Assembly (NCBI RefSeq): GCF_014837055.1
Contig: NZ_JACSPQ010000017.1
Location: 237,218-301,217, forward strand
Reading direction: 5' to 3'
Source: Phocaeicola faecium
GTDB taxonomy: Bacteria > Bacteroidota > Bacteroidia > Bacteroidales > Bacteroidaceae
Length of the DNA stretch: 64,000 nucleotides
The notes under the pieces were generated by a model. That model searched no databases, was not told the origin of the DNA, and saw only the letters and a list, made by a program, of their open reading frames with translations. Positions within the stretch are counted from its first letter, which is position 1. Each line of letters begins with the position of its first letter. Shown here piece by piece: positions 51,872-60,490 of this stretch. The position numbers were made by a program, and so were the translations under genes.

Positions 51872-52303
51872 ATGAGGACAATCGATACGCGAACCTATAT
51901 TGACATGCTTCGCGGGCTGACGGAAGAGGGTAAAGAAGTCACATTGATCGTGGCAGGCAGCAGCATGTCTCCCTTCCTGATTCATCACCGGGATAGCATC
52001 TGTTTCCGCAAACCCGACAGGGAGCTTCGGCGCGGCGATATGGTTTTTTACCAGCGGGCCGACGGACAGTATGTCATGCACCGCATTTGCCGCATCCGGC
52101 AGGGTGATTACTATCTGATAGGCGACGCGCAAACCGAAATCGAAGGGCCGATAAAAAGAAACCAGATATTCGCACTGGTAACCCAAGTAAAGCGCAAAGG
52201 CAAATGGATTCGTCCGGGAGACTTCTGGTGGTTCTTTTTTGCCCAAATCTGGATACGGGTCATTCCGTTGAGGCGCTTTATTATTCGGATGTATCCCAAA
52301 TAA
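51872..52303 (+). CDS. S24/S26-type signal-peptidase-like protein
   Basis: A 143-aa protein with the catalytic-serine motif VAGSSMSPFLIHHRDSICF (Ser near residue 31), RRGDMVFYQ and YVMHRICRI. The residue following the serine region is His in HRI rather than the bacterial Lys, resembling the SipW/ER-type peptidases. A hydrophobic, basic C-terminus (FWWFFFAQIWIRVIPLRRF) could bind the membrane. It may cut the leader from modified substrates; this is inference from context. Confidence 0.8.
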   Translation: MRTIDTRTYIDMLRGLTEEGKEVTLIVAGSSMSPFLIHHRDSICFRKPDRELRRGDMVFYQRADGQYVMHRICRIRQGDYYLIGDAQTEIEGPIKRNQIFALVTQVKRKGKWIRPGDFWWFFFAQIWIRVIPLRRFIIRMYPK

Positions 52304-52310
52304 AGATAAA

Positions 52311-53429
52311 ATGGATCAATTAACCGATATAAATCCGGTAGAAAGGCGGTTGGTAGACAAAGCCAATGCCGCATGGATTCCCATCTCCAGTTCTTTCGAA
52401 CTGACTCCGCTCTGTAACCTGAAATGCGACATGTGCTACGTGCGGATGGAGCAAAGTGAAGTGAAGCAGGCCGGCGGATTACGCAGTGCAGATGAATGGC
52501 TGCATACAGCGGAAGAGTTGCGGCAGGCGGGTACGCTGTTTCTGTTGCTGACGGGTGGCGAACCCTTGCTTTATCCGGGCTTTGCCGATTTATACCTCCG
52601 GCTGAAAGAAATGGGCTTCATCCTCACCCTGAATACCAATGCCACACTGATAACCGAAGAGTGGGCACAACTGTTTCAGCGGCAAAAGCCCCGCCGAATC
52701 AACGTTACGCTTTACGGCGGCAGCAATGAAACTTATGAGTCGTTATGTCATGTTTCAAATGGTTTCGATCGTTGTATGAACGGCTTGCGGTTACTGAAGG
52801 CTCATGGCATTGATGTTAAATTGAACCTGACTCTGTTGAAAAAGAACCGCAACGACTTTTCCCGCCTGTTGGAAATAGGCCGGACGCTGGATATCCCTGT
52901 ATCGACAAGCAGCTACATGTCGGTGTTTTGCAGCAAGACCTGTACCTCGCAGTTGGAGATTCCCCACATACGGATGTCTGCCGACGACGTGGCAAAGATC
53001 GATGTAGAATATCTGAAATATAAAAAAGGCGACGATTATCCTGCGTACGCTTGTGAGATGGGAAACTTTCTGAAGCACGACATTCCTACTGCCTCCGAGG
53101 GACAAGGGCTTACCTGCCGTGCCGGGAAAAGTTCGTGCTGGATAAATTGGCAAGGCATAATGACACCCTGTGTGGATATGGCGGTTCCGGCGGTATCACT
53201 GGCGGAAACGTCGGTAGCTGAGGCTTGGAAAAAGATAACAGACGAACGGAAAAACCTGCCCCTGCATACCGAATGTGCCGGCTGTGCCCTGCGGCCGGTG
53301 TGCGACGTTTGCTACGCCAATGCTTCCAACGAGAAAGCACACTGCGGCAACCTGCACTATTTGTGCGACATCGCCAAAGCTAAAAAAGAATTATTGATAC
53401 GTGAATCAAACAGATATGAAACTAAATAA
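52311..53429 (+). CDS. Radical SAM/SPASM peptide-modifying enzyme 2
   Basis: A 372-aa paralogue of enzyme 1, with CNLKCDMC at the same residues (35-42), LLTGGEPLLYPGFADLYLRL, ILTLNTNATLI and a SPASM tail (CRAGKSSCWINWQGIMTPC, then C-A-G-C-A-L-R-P-V-C-D-V-C). The extra Cys in SSCW is absent from enzyme 1. Differences in the middle (about residues 190-250) suggest a distinct substrate or chemistry. It overlaps PqqD 2 by 14 bases if that gene starts at 53416. Confidence 0.92.
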   Translation: MDQLTDINPVERRLVDKANAAWIPISSSFELTPLCNLKCDMCYVRMEQSEVKQAGGLRSADEWLHTAEELRQAGTLFLLLTGGEPLLYPGFADLYLRLKEMGFILTLNTNATLITEEWAQLFQRQKPRRINVTLYGGSNETYESLCHVSNGFDRCMNGLRLLKAHGIDVKLNLTLLKKNRNDFSRLLEIGRTLDIPVSTSSYMSVFCSKTCTSQLEIPHIRMSADDVAKIDVEYLKYKKGDDYPAYACEMGNFLKHDIPTASEGQGLTCRAGKSSCWINWQGIMTPCVDMAVPAVSLAETSVAEAWKKITDERKNLPLHTECAGCALRPVCDVCYANASNEKAHCGNLHYLCDIAKAKKELLIRESNRYETK

Positions 53430-53685
53430 TTTATTGAAACTTCGTCAGGTAGGCGGAGAATATATGATTATCAATCCGTACAGCGAAGCAGCAGACATGA
53501 CGCAGGTTATTTCGCTCAACGAAACGGCAGCATGGCTGTGGAAACAGGTCGAAGAAAAAGAGTTTACCACAGACACGCTGGTAAATTTATTGTGTGAAGA
53601 ATATGAAGTAGACCGTTCTACGGCGGAAAACGATATCCGTGAATTGTGTAACGAATGGCTCCGGAAGGGATTGGCGACAGAATGA
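53416..53685 (+). CDS. PqqD-family peptide-binding chaperone 2
   Basis: An 89-aa PqqD-like protein (MKLNNLLKLRQVGGEYMIIN, then VISLNETAAWLWKQVEE and a C-terminal helix pair). I chose ATG 53416 over an in-frame GTG at 53401; it gives a 14-base overlap with the radical SAM gene, matching module 1. The stop overlaps the next ATG (ATGA). Confidence 0.85.
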   Translation: MKLNNLLKLRQVGGEYMIINPYSEAADMTQVISLNETAAWLWKQVEEKEFTTDTLVNLLCEEYEVDRSTAENDIRELCNEWLRKGLATE

Positions 53686-54797
53686 GCAGAATACAGGAGT
53701 TGTTTTTTTTCTTGCTGAAGCGCGGACTGTGGGGCGATAAGCAAACACCGGATGAGGGCTTGTTTCCGGCAACATCTTCGGAATGGATGCTGCTGTATCG
53801 GCTTTCCCGTAAACATACGGTGCAGGGAATTGTATACGATGGCATTTGTACCCTGCCTGTCGGTTGTCAGCCCCCGAAGATGCTGCTTATCCAATGGGCG
53901 GTGGAAATAGATAAGTGGGAGCGTATCAATCACCACCAGCAACAGATGCTTTGCCGTATACAGATGCTGTTTAACCAAGCTCCCGCCATCCCGTTTGAGT
54001 TAATAAAAGGATTGGCTATCAGTTGTTATTATCCTAATCCTTTACATCGGGTTTGTGGAGATTTAGACCTTTATTTTTGCGGAAAAGAAGGGGTGGAAGC
54101 AGCCAATAAGCGTATCGAACAGACGGGAGTTTGCGTTGAGTTGGGCAACTCAGACGACTCATCGTATACTGTAAACGGTACTTATGTAGAGCAACATCCC
54201 CGATTGATAGAACTGCATAACCCGTTCATCCAAAAAGAGTTGCAGCAATGGGAGAAACAGGTTTTCGGAACCGGTGCACCGGAGCAGCGTCCGGTGTATT
54301 TCGGCATACCGATATGTGTACCGACTCCTGTGGCTCATCAGATGCTGGTTTCTACCCACATATTGAAGCATCTGTTAAATGAAGGTATCGGGTTACGCCA
54401 ACTTTGCGATGCAGCGATTCTGCTGAAAGCGCAAGCATCGGTTCTCGATAAAGAAGAATTGGAGAAAAGATGCCACCAGTTCGGCATATATCGTTGGTCG
54501 AAGCTGCTGTATGCGTTGTTGGTAAAATACATCGGACTTCCCGCAGAATATCTGCCTTTCCCTACCGACGAAAATCCTGACACATTGATGGAGGAAGTTT
54601 GGGAAAGCGGCAACTTCGGATTTTACGATGAACGAAAGGCGGCACGTCCCGACGGGAAATGGAAGAACAAATGGTATACGGTAAAACAAATCAGCCGCAA
54701 AGCAAAACTGTTTTTCCTGTATGCTCCCGGTGAAACCTTTTGGTGGCCGGTATCATTGTCGGGTGTCCGGCTGAAAGAATTGATTCAAGGGAAATGA
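53682..54797 (+). CDS. Nucleotidyltransferase-fold protein of the modification cluster
   Basis: A 371-aa protein of the nucleotidyltransferase family often found in peptide-modification clusters. The motif KGLAISCYYPNPLHRVCGDL then DLYFCG (near residue 115-130) contains the acidic pair D-L-D expected of the fold. The role is not established; nucleotidyl transfer to a peptide has been proposed for relatives. The start at 53682 overlaps the PqqD stop; an in-frame ATG 27 bases upstream lies within PqqD. The stop overlaps the ABC transporter start. Confidence 0.82.
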   Translation: MSRIQELFFFLLKRGLWGDKQTPDEGLFPATSSEWMLLYRLSRKHTVQGIVYDGICTLPVGCQPPKMLLIQWAVEIDKWERINHHQQQMLCRIQMLFNQAPAIPFELIKGLAISCYYPNPLHRVCGDLDLYFCGKEGVEAANKRIEQTGVCVELGNSDDSSYTVNGTYVEQHPRLIELHNPFIQKELQQWEKQVFGTGAPEQRPVYFGIPICVPTPVAHQMLVSTHILKHLLNEGIGLRQLCDAAILLKAQASVLDKEELEKRCHQFGIYRWSKLLYALLVKYIGLPAEYLPFPTDENPDTLMEEVWESGNFGFYDERKAARPDGKWKNKWYTVKQISRKAKLFFLYAPGETFWWPVSLSGVRLKELIQGK

Positions 54798-56509
54798 GGG
54801 AGTTGATAAAAAAGCTGTTACGTAAATTAACGAAAGAAAATATACATTCCGTTTACCATTTGGGGCGGAAAGCCATGCGCTGGGTGATGCAAGTCACAGC
54901 AGGCTATCATTGGTTAATTACCTTTTCCATTTTTTCGGGCATTTTTGGCGTGGGTATGTCGTTGTTCAACGTATGGCTCTCGAAATGGATTATTGATATC
55001 GTAACCGGCGCACGCGAAGGAAACGTTTGGATAGCTGCCGGACTGGTGGTTTTCTTTTTCTTTTTCGGTATGGCGGTGAAGCTGATTTCGCCGTGGATTT
55101 TCGGAAAAATCAGAATGCGCATCGGCATACGGATGCAGAACTCACTGTCGGATGCCTTAATGATGTGTTCGTGGAAAAGCGGACAAAAGTGGCATACGGG
55201 CGATTTGTTGACTCGTATCAACAGCGATGCTTCGGAAGTGTTGAGCATGGGCATGGGGATATTGCCTAACTTAATCGTTACCACGGCACAGCTGATCGGT
55301 TCGTTTATTTTCTTGTGGGCGCTTGAGCCTCGGCTGGCTTGGTTCATTTTGGGGGCTACGCCGCTGGTACTTTTGTCGAAAATCTATTTCCGGAAAGTAC
55401 GCGAGCTGAGCAAGGCACAAAAAGAAATGAGTAGCGAGATGGGCTCGGTAATGGAAGAAAACCTTTCGCAGCGCGTATTGGTCCGTTCGTTGGGTGCCAC
55501 GGATTACCGTAAGCAGAAACTCCATCAGACCCAAGAAAAACTGTTTAATCTGGGGATGGAACAAATCAAGTTCTCCACCTATTCGCAGGGAGTGATGGGA
55601 TTTGTGTTTGGCGGCGGTTACTTGTGTGCGTTTTTGTGGGGAATATACCAGTTACATACCCATCAGATAACATTCGGTACGATGACCGCTTTCCTTCAGT
55701 TGGTAGGACAGGTGCAAGGCCCGTTCTTGGGACTGATAGCCATACCGCCTGCATTGGTGCGCGGATGGACTTCGGTAGAACGTCTGATGGCATTGTTTGA
55801 AGATGTAGAACCCGATGAAAATCCGAAATATTTGGATAGTCCGTTAGCTCTGACGTTTAACCAAGTTACTTTCTCTTACGAAGAAGGTCAGCCGATATTG
55901 AAAAATTTTTCGGCAGAATTCCGTCCCGGAACCTCTACTGCCGTAGCCGGGCCTACCGGAACCGGAAAAACAACAATGATCCGGCTGATGTTGGCACTGC
56001 TGTCGCCCGACTCTGGAAATCTGACTCTTACGACTGCGGGAAATACTACCTATAACGTGAACCAAGACATGCGGATAAACTTCATGTACGTACCGCAAGG
56101 AAACACCCTTCTTAGCGGTACAATTCGCGAGAACTTGTTGTTGGGAAATCCCGCAGCGCAAACATCTGATTTAGAACATGTACTGCGTATCGCTTGTGCC
56201 GACTACGTATTCGATTTGCCACAGGGAATAGATACCCGCATCGGCGAACACGGTTACGGGCTTTCGGAAGGTCAGGCACAGCGTTTGGCGATAGCCCGCG
56301 CATTGCTTCGTCCGGGAAATATTTGGCTGTTTGATGAGGCTTCTTCAGCATTGGATACAGCCACTACCGCCCGATTGATGGATAACTTGTTGCGTGAAGG
56401 CGCAGAAAAAACCTTAATCTTTATAACCCACGACCCACGCCTGATGGAACGTTGCGACCGGGTAATTAATCTGAATGAATGTAATTTAAACGATAATCGA
56501 ACAGAATAA
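54794..56509 (+). CDS. ABC exporter (fused membrane and ATPase domains), no peptidase domain
   Basis: A 571-aa half-transporter. About six membrane helices (residues 30-310) precede the ATPase: Walker A GPTGTGKTTMIRLM (near residue 400), signature YGLSEGQAQRLAIARALL (LSEGQ in place of LSGGQ), Walker B IWLFDEASSALD. It has no N-terminal C39 peptidase, so leader removal must be done elsewhere, perhaps by the S26-like protein. It closes the maturation gene group and probably exports the product. I chose ATG 54794, in ATGA overlap, over an upstream in-frame start. Confidence 0.92.
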   Translation: MRELIKKLLRKLTKENIHSVYHLGRKAMRWVMQVTAGYHWLITFSIFSGIFGVGMSLFNVWLSKWIIDIVTGAREGNVWIAAGLVVFFFFFGMAVKLISPWIFGKIRMRIGIRMQNSLSDALMMCSWKSGQKWHTGDLLTRINSDASEVLSMGMGILPNLIVTTAQLIGSFIFLWALEPRLAWFILGATPLVLLSKIYFRKVRELSKAQKEMSSEMGSVMEENLSQRVLVRSLGATDYRKQKLHQTQEKLFNLGMEQIKFSTYSQGVMGFVFGGGYLCAFLWGIYQLHTHQITFGTMTAFLQLVGQVQGPFLGLIAIPPALVRGWTSVERLMALFEDVEPDENPKYLDSPLALTFNQVTFSYEEGQPILKNFSAEFRPGTSTAVAGPTGTGKTTMIRLMLALLSPDSGNLTLTTAGNTTYNVNQDMRINFMYVPQGNTLLSGTIRENLLLGNPAAQTSDLEHVLRIACADYVFDLPQGIDTRIGEHGYGLSEGQAQRLAIARALLRPGNIWLFDEASSALDTATTARLMDNLLREGAEKTLIFITHDPRLMERCDRVINLNECNLNDNRTE

Positions 56510-56533
56510 ATAAAAAATTAGCTAATTGAACTT

Positions 56534-57346
56534 ATGAACAAAATGATTCGAATCTTTTGCCTGTTGGCAATTCTTTTCTTCGGTTCGTGTGCTGGCAGAA
56601 AAAATTTAGTTTATCTGCAAGACATGGAAGAACTGAAAGAATATCCGGTTTATCAGAAATACGAAGCCGTTATTCATCGTGATGACCGTTTGAGTATTAC
56701 AGTAAGCTGTAAGAATCCCGAACTTACTTTGCCGTTTAATATCCCCGGAAGCAGTGACTATAGTGTGGGGCTCGACGGAAACGTAACGGCGGTAATGCCT
56801 GCCACTCCGGGTACAGACAATACCAACAAAGGATATTTAGTAGACGTGAATGGCGAAATTGATTTTCCCGTACTCGGTAAATTGAAAGTAGAAGGATTGA
56901 CACGCAACCAGTTGACCGAAATGATTAAGCAACGTTTGATTAATGAAGATCTGATAAAAGACCCCATTGTGACGGTAAACTTTCAGAACTTCAAAATAAC
57001 GGTGCTTGGTGAAGTGGGCAGTCCGGGAACTTACGACATCAAAGGAGAACGAATCACTCTGCTGGAAGCGATAGCCAAAGCCGGAGATATTACAGATGAA
57101 GGACGTGTAGACCGTGTTGCCGTAATTCGCGAGTATGGTAACAAGCGTCGTATTCAGTTCCATGACCTTCGTTCAAGAGAGATTTTTAACTCTCCAAGCT
57201 ACTATTTGCAGCAAAACGACATCGTATATGTAGAACCTTCTTCAGCCAAAGCGAGAGACAACGCTCAGCGTACATTCAGTATGTTCAGTATGGTATTGTC
57301 TTTCATTACAACCATAACTTCTATCGTTGTATTGGCAATACAGTAG
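56534..57346 (+). CDS. wza: Wza-like polysaccharide export lipoprotein
   Basis: A 270-aa lipoprotein (lipobox F-F-G-S-C near residue 19) with the polysaccharide export motif region (HRDDRLSITVSCKNPEL near residue 50, DVNGEIDFPVLGKLKVEGLT near 110) and an SLBB domain (VTVNFQNFKITVLGEVGSPG). A single C-terminal hydrophobic segment (SMVLSFITTITSIVVLAIQ) may be a membrane anchor. It forms the outer-membrane channel for the polysaccharide and is followed by wzc. Confidence 0.93.
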   Translation: MNKMIRIFCLLAILFFGSCAGRKNLVYLQDMEELKEYPVYQKYEAVIHRDDRLSITVSCKNPELTLPFNIPGSSDYSVGLDGNVTAVMPATPGTDNTNKGYLVDVNGEIDFPVLGKLKVEGLTRNQLTEMIKQRLINEDLIKDPIVTVNFQNFKITVLGEVGSPGTYDIKGERITLLEAIAKAGDITDEGRVDRVAVIREYGNKRRIQFHDLRSREIFNSPSYYLQQNDIVYVEPSSAKARDNAQRTFSMFSMVLSFITTITSIVVLAIQ

Positions 57347-57373
57347 GTGACTAACTCTTAATTTATTCTCGTT

Positions 57374-59761
57374 ATGATACAAATGAGCGAACAGAAAGAC
57401 CTGTCAGGCAATGATAAAACCCAAAGCAGCAGCGGATTTAATATCAATCCGTTAGATATGCTGATGTATTTGTTAGCCCGTTGGTATTGGTTTGTGCTGT
57501 CTATAGCCGTATTCGGAGGCTATGCATGGTATCAATATGCCAAAACGCCTTATCAATACTCCAGCTCGGCAACGGTTATGATAAAAAATGCAGGTCATAA
57601 TAATTATAATTACGGATTAGACCGTTTTCAGATGAACAGTTACACTAACGTGGCGAATGAGATTTTGCAATTTCAATCTTATAAACTGATGCGCGACGTG
57701 GTGAGCCGGTTACATGCTGAAGTTTGCTACACTGTGATGGACGGTTTGCGAGAAATCGAATTGTACACACAAGCTCCGGTAAATCTGTCTTTCCTTGAAG
57801 CGGAAGAACATGAAGATTTCAGTGTAGACGTAATTCCTATTGATGACAAAACCGTCCGGCTATCGAATTTTATAGGCAATACGGTTAACAGTCAGTCAAT
57901 GAATGCAACTTTGAACGATACCATTCAAACACCGATAGGAAAGTTGTTGATAACGCCTACGCTTTATTATGCCAATAAATGGTATGGCTCGACCATCACC
58001 GTACATAAGATGAGCGTAGATAACATGGCAAGTATCTTCAGTTCTAATTTATCGATTACGCAAGCAGAAAACGATGCTTCCATCCTTTATCTTAGCCTGC
58101 GCGATCAGTCTCCGGTGCGAGTAGATGATGTGCTGAATACGTTGATTACGATCTATAATGAAGAAACCGTAAAAGATAAAAATCAGATAGCCATCAATAC
58201 ATCGAAGTTTATTAATGACCGGTTGATTATCATCGAGAAAGAATTGGGTGGTGTGGAATCTGAAATCGAGTCGTATAAGCGTCAGCACGAATTGATTGAT
58301 GTATCATCGGCAGCCAGTATGTCGGTAGCCGACAAACAGCAATATGGAAATCAGATTACCGAATTGGAGTTGCAAAAGCAAATGGCTAATTATGTGAAGA
58401 GCTATCTTACCGACCCTTCGAAGATAACGGGACTGCTTCCTTCGAATACAGGTATTGCCGATGTTAATATCGAAACCCAAATCACTCAGTATAATACAAA
58501 CAAGCTGAAACGTGATAAGTTGATAAAAAACAGTAGCAATAAAAATCCGGTGGTACAAGAGTTGAACAATTCACTGATGGCATTGCGACAAAACATCATC
58601 CGCGATATCGACAATGTGATTGTAGGAATTGATGCCAAGTTGCGTGAAGCCAGAAGTCGTGCGGGAGAAGCAGAAAGCCGTGTGGCAAATATTCCGACCC
58701 AGCAACGTCAGATGTTGTCTATCGAGCGTCAGCAACGTATCAAAGAAGAATTGTATTTGTATCTGTTGAATAAACGTGAGGAAAATGCTTTGAGTCAGGC
58801 TACCACTGAAACCGATGCCCGTGTGCTTGACCCTGCCGGTGGAAGTGATATGCCGATTTCTCCGAACGGGAAAAACATGATTATGGCAGGAGTGATGAAG
58901 GGATTGGCATTGCCGGCTGTAATATTGATAGCACTCATGTTCTTCGATACGAAGATACGTACGCGGAAAGATATCGAAGACGGAGTCAGTGTACCGTTCC
59001 TCGGTGAGATACCGGAAGCAAAGAATCGTGGGAAGAACCATATTATCGTGCGCGATCAAGGGCGTGACATCGTTTCGGAAGCCTTCCGTATCGTGCGGAC
59101 GAACATGGACTTCATGCACATCAAAAACAAACAAATGCAGGTTATTACCTTCAGCTCGTTCGGTCCCGGAGCCGGTAAGACTTTTGTTTGTACCAATTTG
59201 GCAGCCAGCTTTGCTCAAACTCAGAAAAAGGTAATACTGATAGACCTTGATATACGTAAGGGAACATTGAGTCGTCATCTTCACCATCAGGAAAGTGGTA
59301 TGACAACTTACCTCGCCGGAAATGCAAAGATAGATGACATCATTAAGCCCAGTGAGTTTGCGCCGAATCTGGATGTGATATCTGCCGGTCCGAATGCGCC
59401 TAACCCTGCCGAATTGTTATTGAGCGAAAATCTGGAAACGCTCATTGCCGAGTTGCGTAAACGCTATGATTATATTATTGTAGATAACGTGCCGGTAGGT
59501 ATTATTGCCGATGCCGCCATCACCAACCGAATAGCCGATTTAACCATATTCGTTATCCGTGCAGGTAAATTTGACCGACGCATGTTGCCGGACTTGGAAA
59601 AATTGTACCGCAGCAAGCAATTAAATAACATGTCATTGATACTGAACGGTGCGTCTGTTAAAAATAATGGCTACGGTTATGGCTACGGCTACGGTTATGG
59701 CTATGGTTACGGCTACGAAGAAAAAAGATCGAAGTTTAAATTCTGGAAAAAACGCAGTTAA
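57374..59761 (+). CDS. wzc: Wzc-like polysaccharide co-polymerase with tyrosine kinase
   Basis: A 795-aa protein. Two membrane helices (about residues 33-50 and 505-525) flank a large coiled-coil periplasmic domain, then a cytoplasmic BY-kinase: deviant Walker A SSFGPGAGKTFVCTNLA (near residue 600), DLDIRKGTLSRHL, and YDYIIVDNVPVG (Walker B). The C-terminus is a Gly-Tyr repeat with about eight Tyr, the expected phosphorylation cluster. Phosphorylation of such tails controls chain length and export. Confidence 0.93.
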   Translation: MIQMSEQKDLSGNDKTQSSSGFNINPLDMLMYLLARWYWFVLSIAVFGGYAWYQYAKTPYQYSSSATVMIKNAGHNNYNYGLDRFQMNSYTNVANEILQFQSYKLMRDVVSRLHAEVCYTVMDGLREIELYTQAPVNLSFLEAEEHEDFSVDVIPIDDKTVRLSNFIGNTVNSQSMNATLNDTIQTPIGKLLITPTLYYANKWYGSTITVHKMSVDNMASIFSSNLSITQAENDASILYLSLRDQSPVRVDDVLNTLITIYNEETVKDKNQIAINTSKFINDRLIIIEKELGGVESEIESYKRQHELIDVSSAASMSVADKQQYGNQITELELQKQMANYVKSYLTDPSKITGLLPSNTGIADVNIETQITQYNTNKLKRDKLIKNSSNKNPVVQELNNSLMALRQNIIRDIDNVIVGIDAKLREARSRAGEAESRVANIPTQQRQMLSIERQQRIKEELYLYLLNKREENALSQATTETDARVLDPAGGSDMPISPNGKNMIMAGVMKGLALPAVILIALMFFDTKIRTRKDIEDGVSVPFLGEIPEAKNRGKNHIIVRDQGRDIVSEAFRIVRTNMDFMHIKNKQMQVITFSSFGPGAGKTFVCTNLAASFAQTQKKVILIDLDIRKGTLSRHLHHQESGMTTYLAGNAKIDDIIKPSEFAPNLDVISAGPNAPNPAELLLSENLETLIAELRKRYDYIIVDNVPVGIIADAAITNRIADLTIFVIRAGKFDRRMLPDLEKLYRSKQLNNMSLILNGASVKNNGYGYGYGYGYGYGYGYEEKRSKFKFWKKRS
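59669..59716 (+). repeat. Hexanucleotide repeat encoding the Wzc Gly-Tyr tail
   Basis: Eight imperfect copies of GGYTAY in tandem encode alternating Gly-Tyr pairs. Slippage could change the number of phosphorylatable tyrosines in steps of one without breaking the frame. Confidence 0.75.
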
Positions 59762-59767
59762 TCAGTT

Positions 59768-60490
59768 ATGTTTTTCAGTTTCAAGAAAAAACATTCATTA
59801 TTGGAATCCGGCATACTGAAAGGAATGACCGACATCCACTCCCATATACTTCCGGGAGTGGATGACGGCTCTCCTTCTACGGCTTCCAGCTTAGATTTAT
59901 TGAATTGGTTTGAACGTTTGGGCATTGTTCAAGTATGGTTGACTCCGCACGTTATGTCAGACCTTACGCAAAATACACCTGAGCGATTGACCACCTGTTT
60001 TGAACAGTTTAAACAACAGTATAAAGGAGCGATAAAACTCCATCAGGCCGGAGAATACATGATGGACGCAGCCTTCCTGCAAAAGTTAGAAACGGGAGTC
60101 TTGCAATTGGGTAAGAAGCATCTGTTAGTAGAAACTTCATATATGCTTCCTCCTGCCGGACTGCATGACATATTGGAACAAGTACGTCATGCAGGCTATT
60201 TCCCCCTGATAGCCCATCCGGAACGTTATACTTACATGGATAAAAAAGACTATCAGAAGCTACATGAAGAAGGATATGAATTTCAGTTGAATCTGATGTC
60301 GCTGAGCGGTTATTACAATCCGGGCGCAAAAGCTGCAAGCGAATGGCTACTCAAAAAAGGCATGTACACCTACGTTGGGAGCGACTTGCATCATCTGGAG
60401 CGTTACCAGCCCATGTTGGAAACCATGAAGCTGACCAGCGAGCAACTTGAATCCCTGAGTATACTGATTGCCAATAATGAGTATATTTAA
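59768..60490 (+). CDS. PHP-family tyrosine phosphatase (CpsB/YwqE-like)
   Basis: A 240-aa PHP-domain protein with the first metal motif DIHSHILPGVDDGS (near residue 22), LTPHVM, PLIAHPERYTY and YVGSDLHH. In Gram-positive bacteria and in Bacteroidetes, such enzymes dephosphorylate capsule tyrosine kinases. It lies seven bases downstream of wzc, so the Wzc tail is the expected substrate. Confidence 0.9.
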   Translation: MFFSFKKKHSLLESGILKGMTDIHSHILPGVDDGSPSTASSLDLLNWFERLGIVQVWLTPHVMSDLTQNTPERLTTCFEQFKQQYKGAIKLHQAGEYMMDAAFLQKLETGVLQLGKKHLLVETSYMLPPAGLHDILEQVRHAGYFPLIAHPERYTYMDKKDYQKLHEEGYEFQLNLMSLSGYYNPGAKAASEWLLKKGMYTYVGSDLHHLERYQPMLETMKLTSEQLESLSILIANNEYI

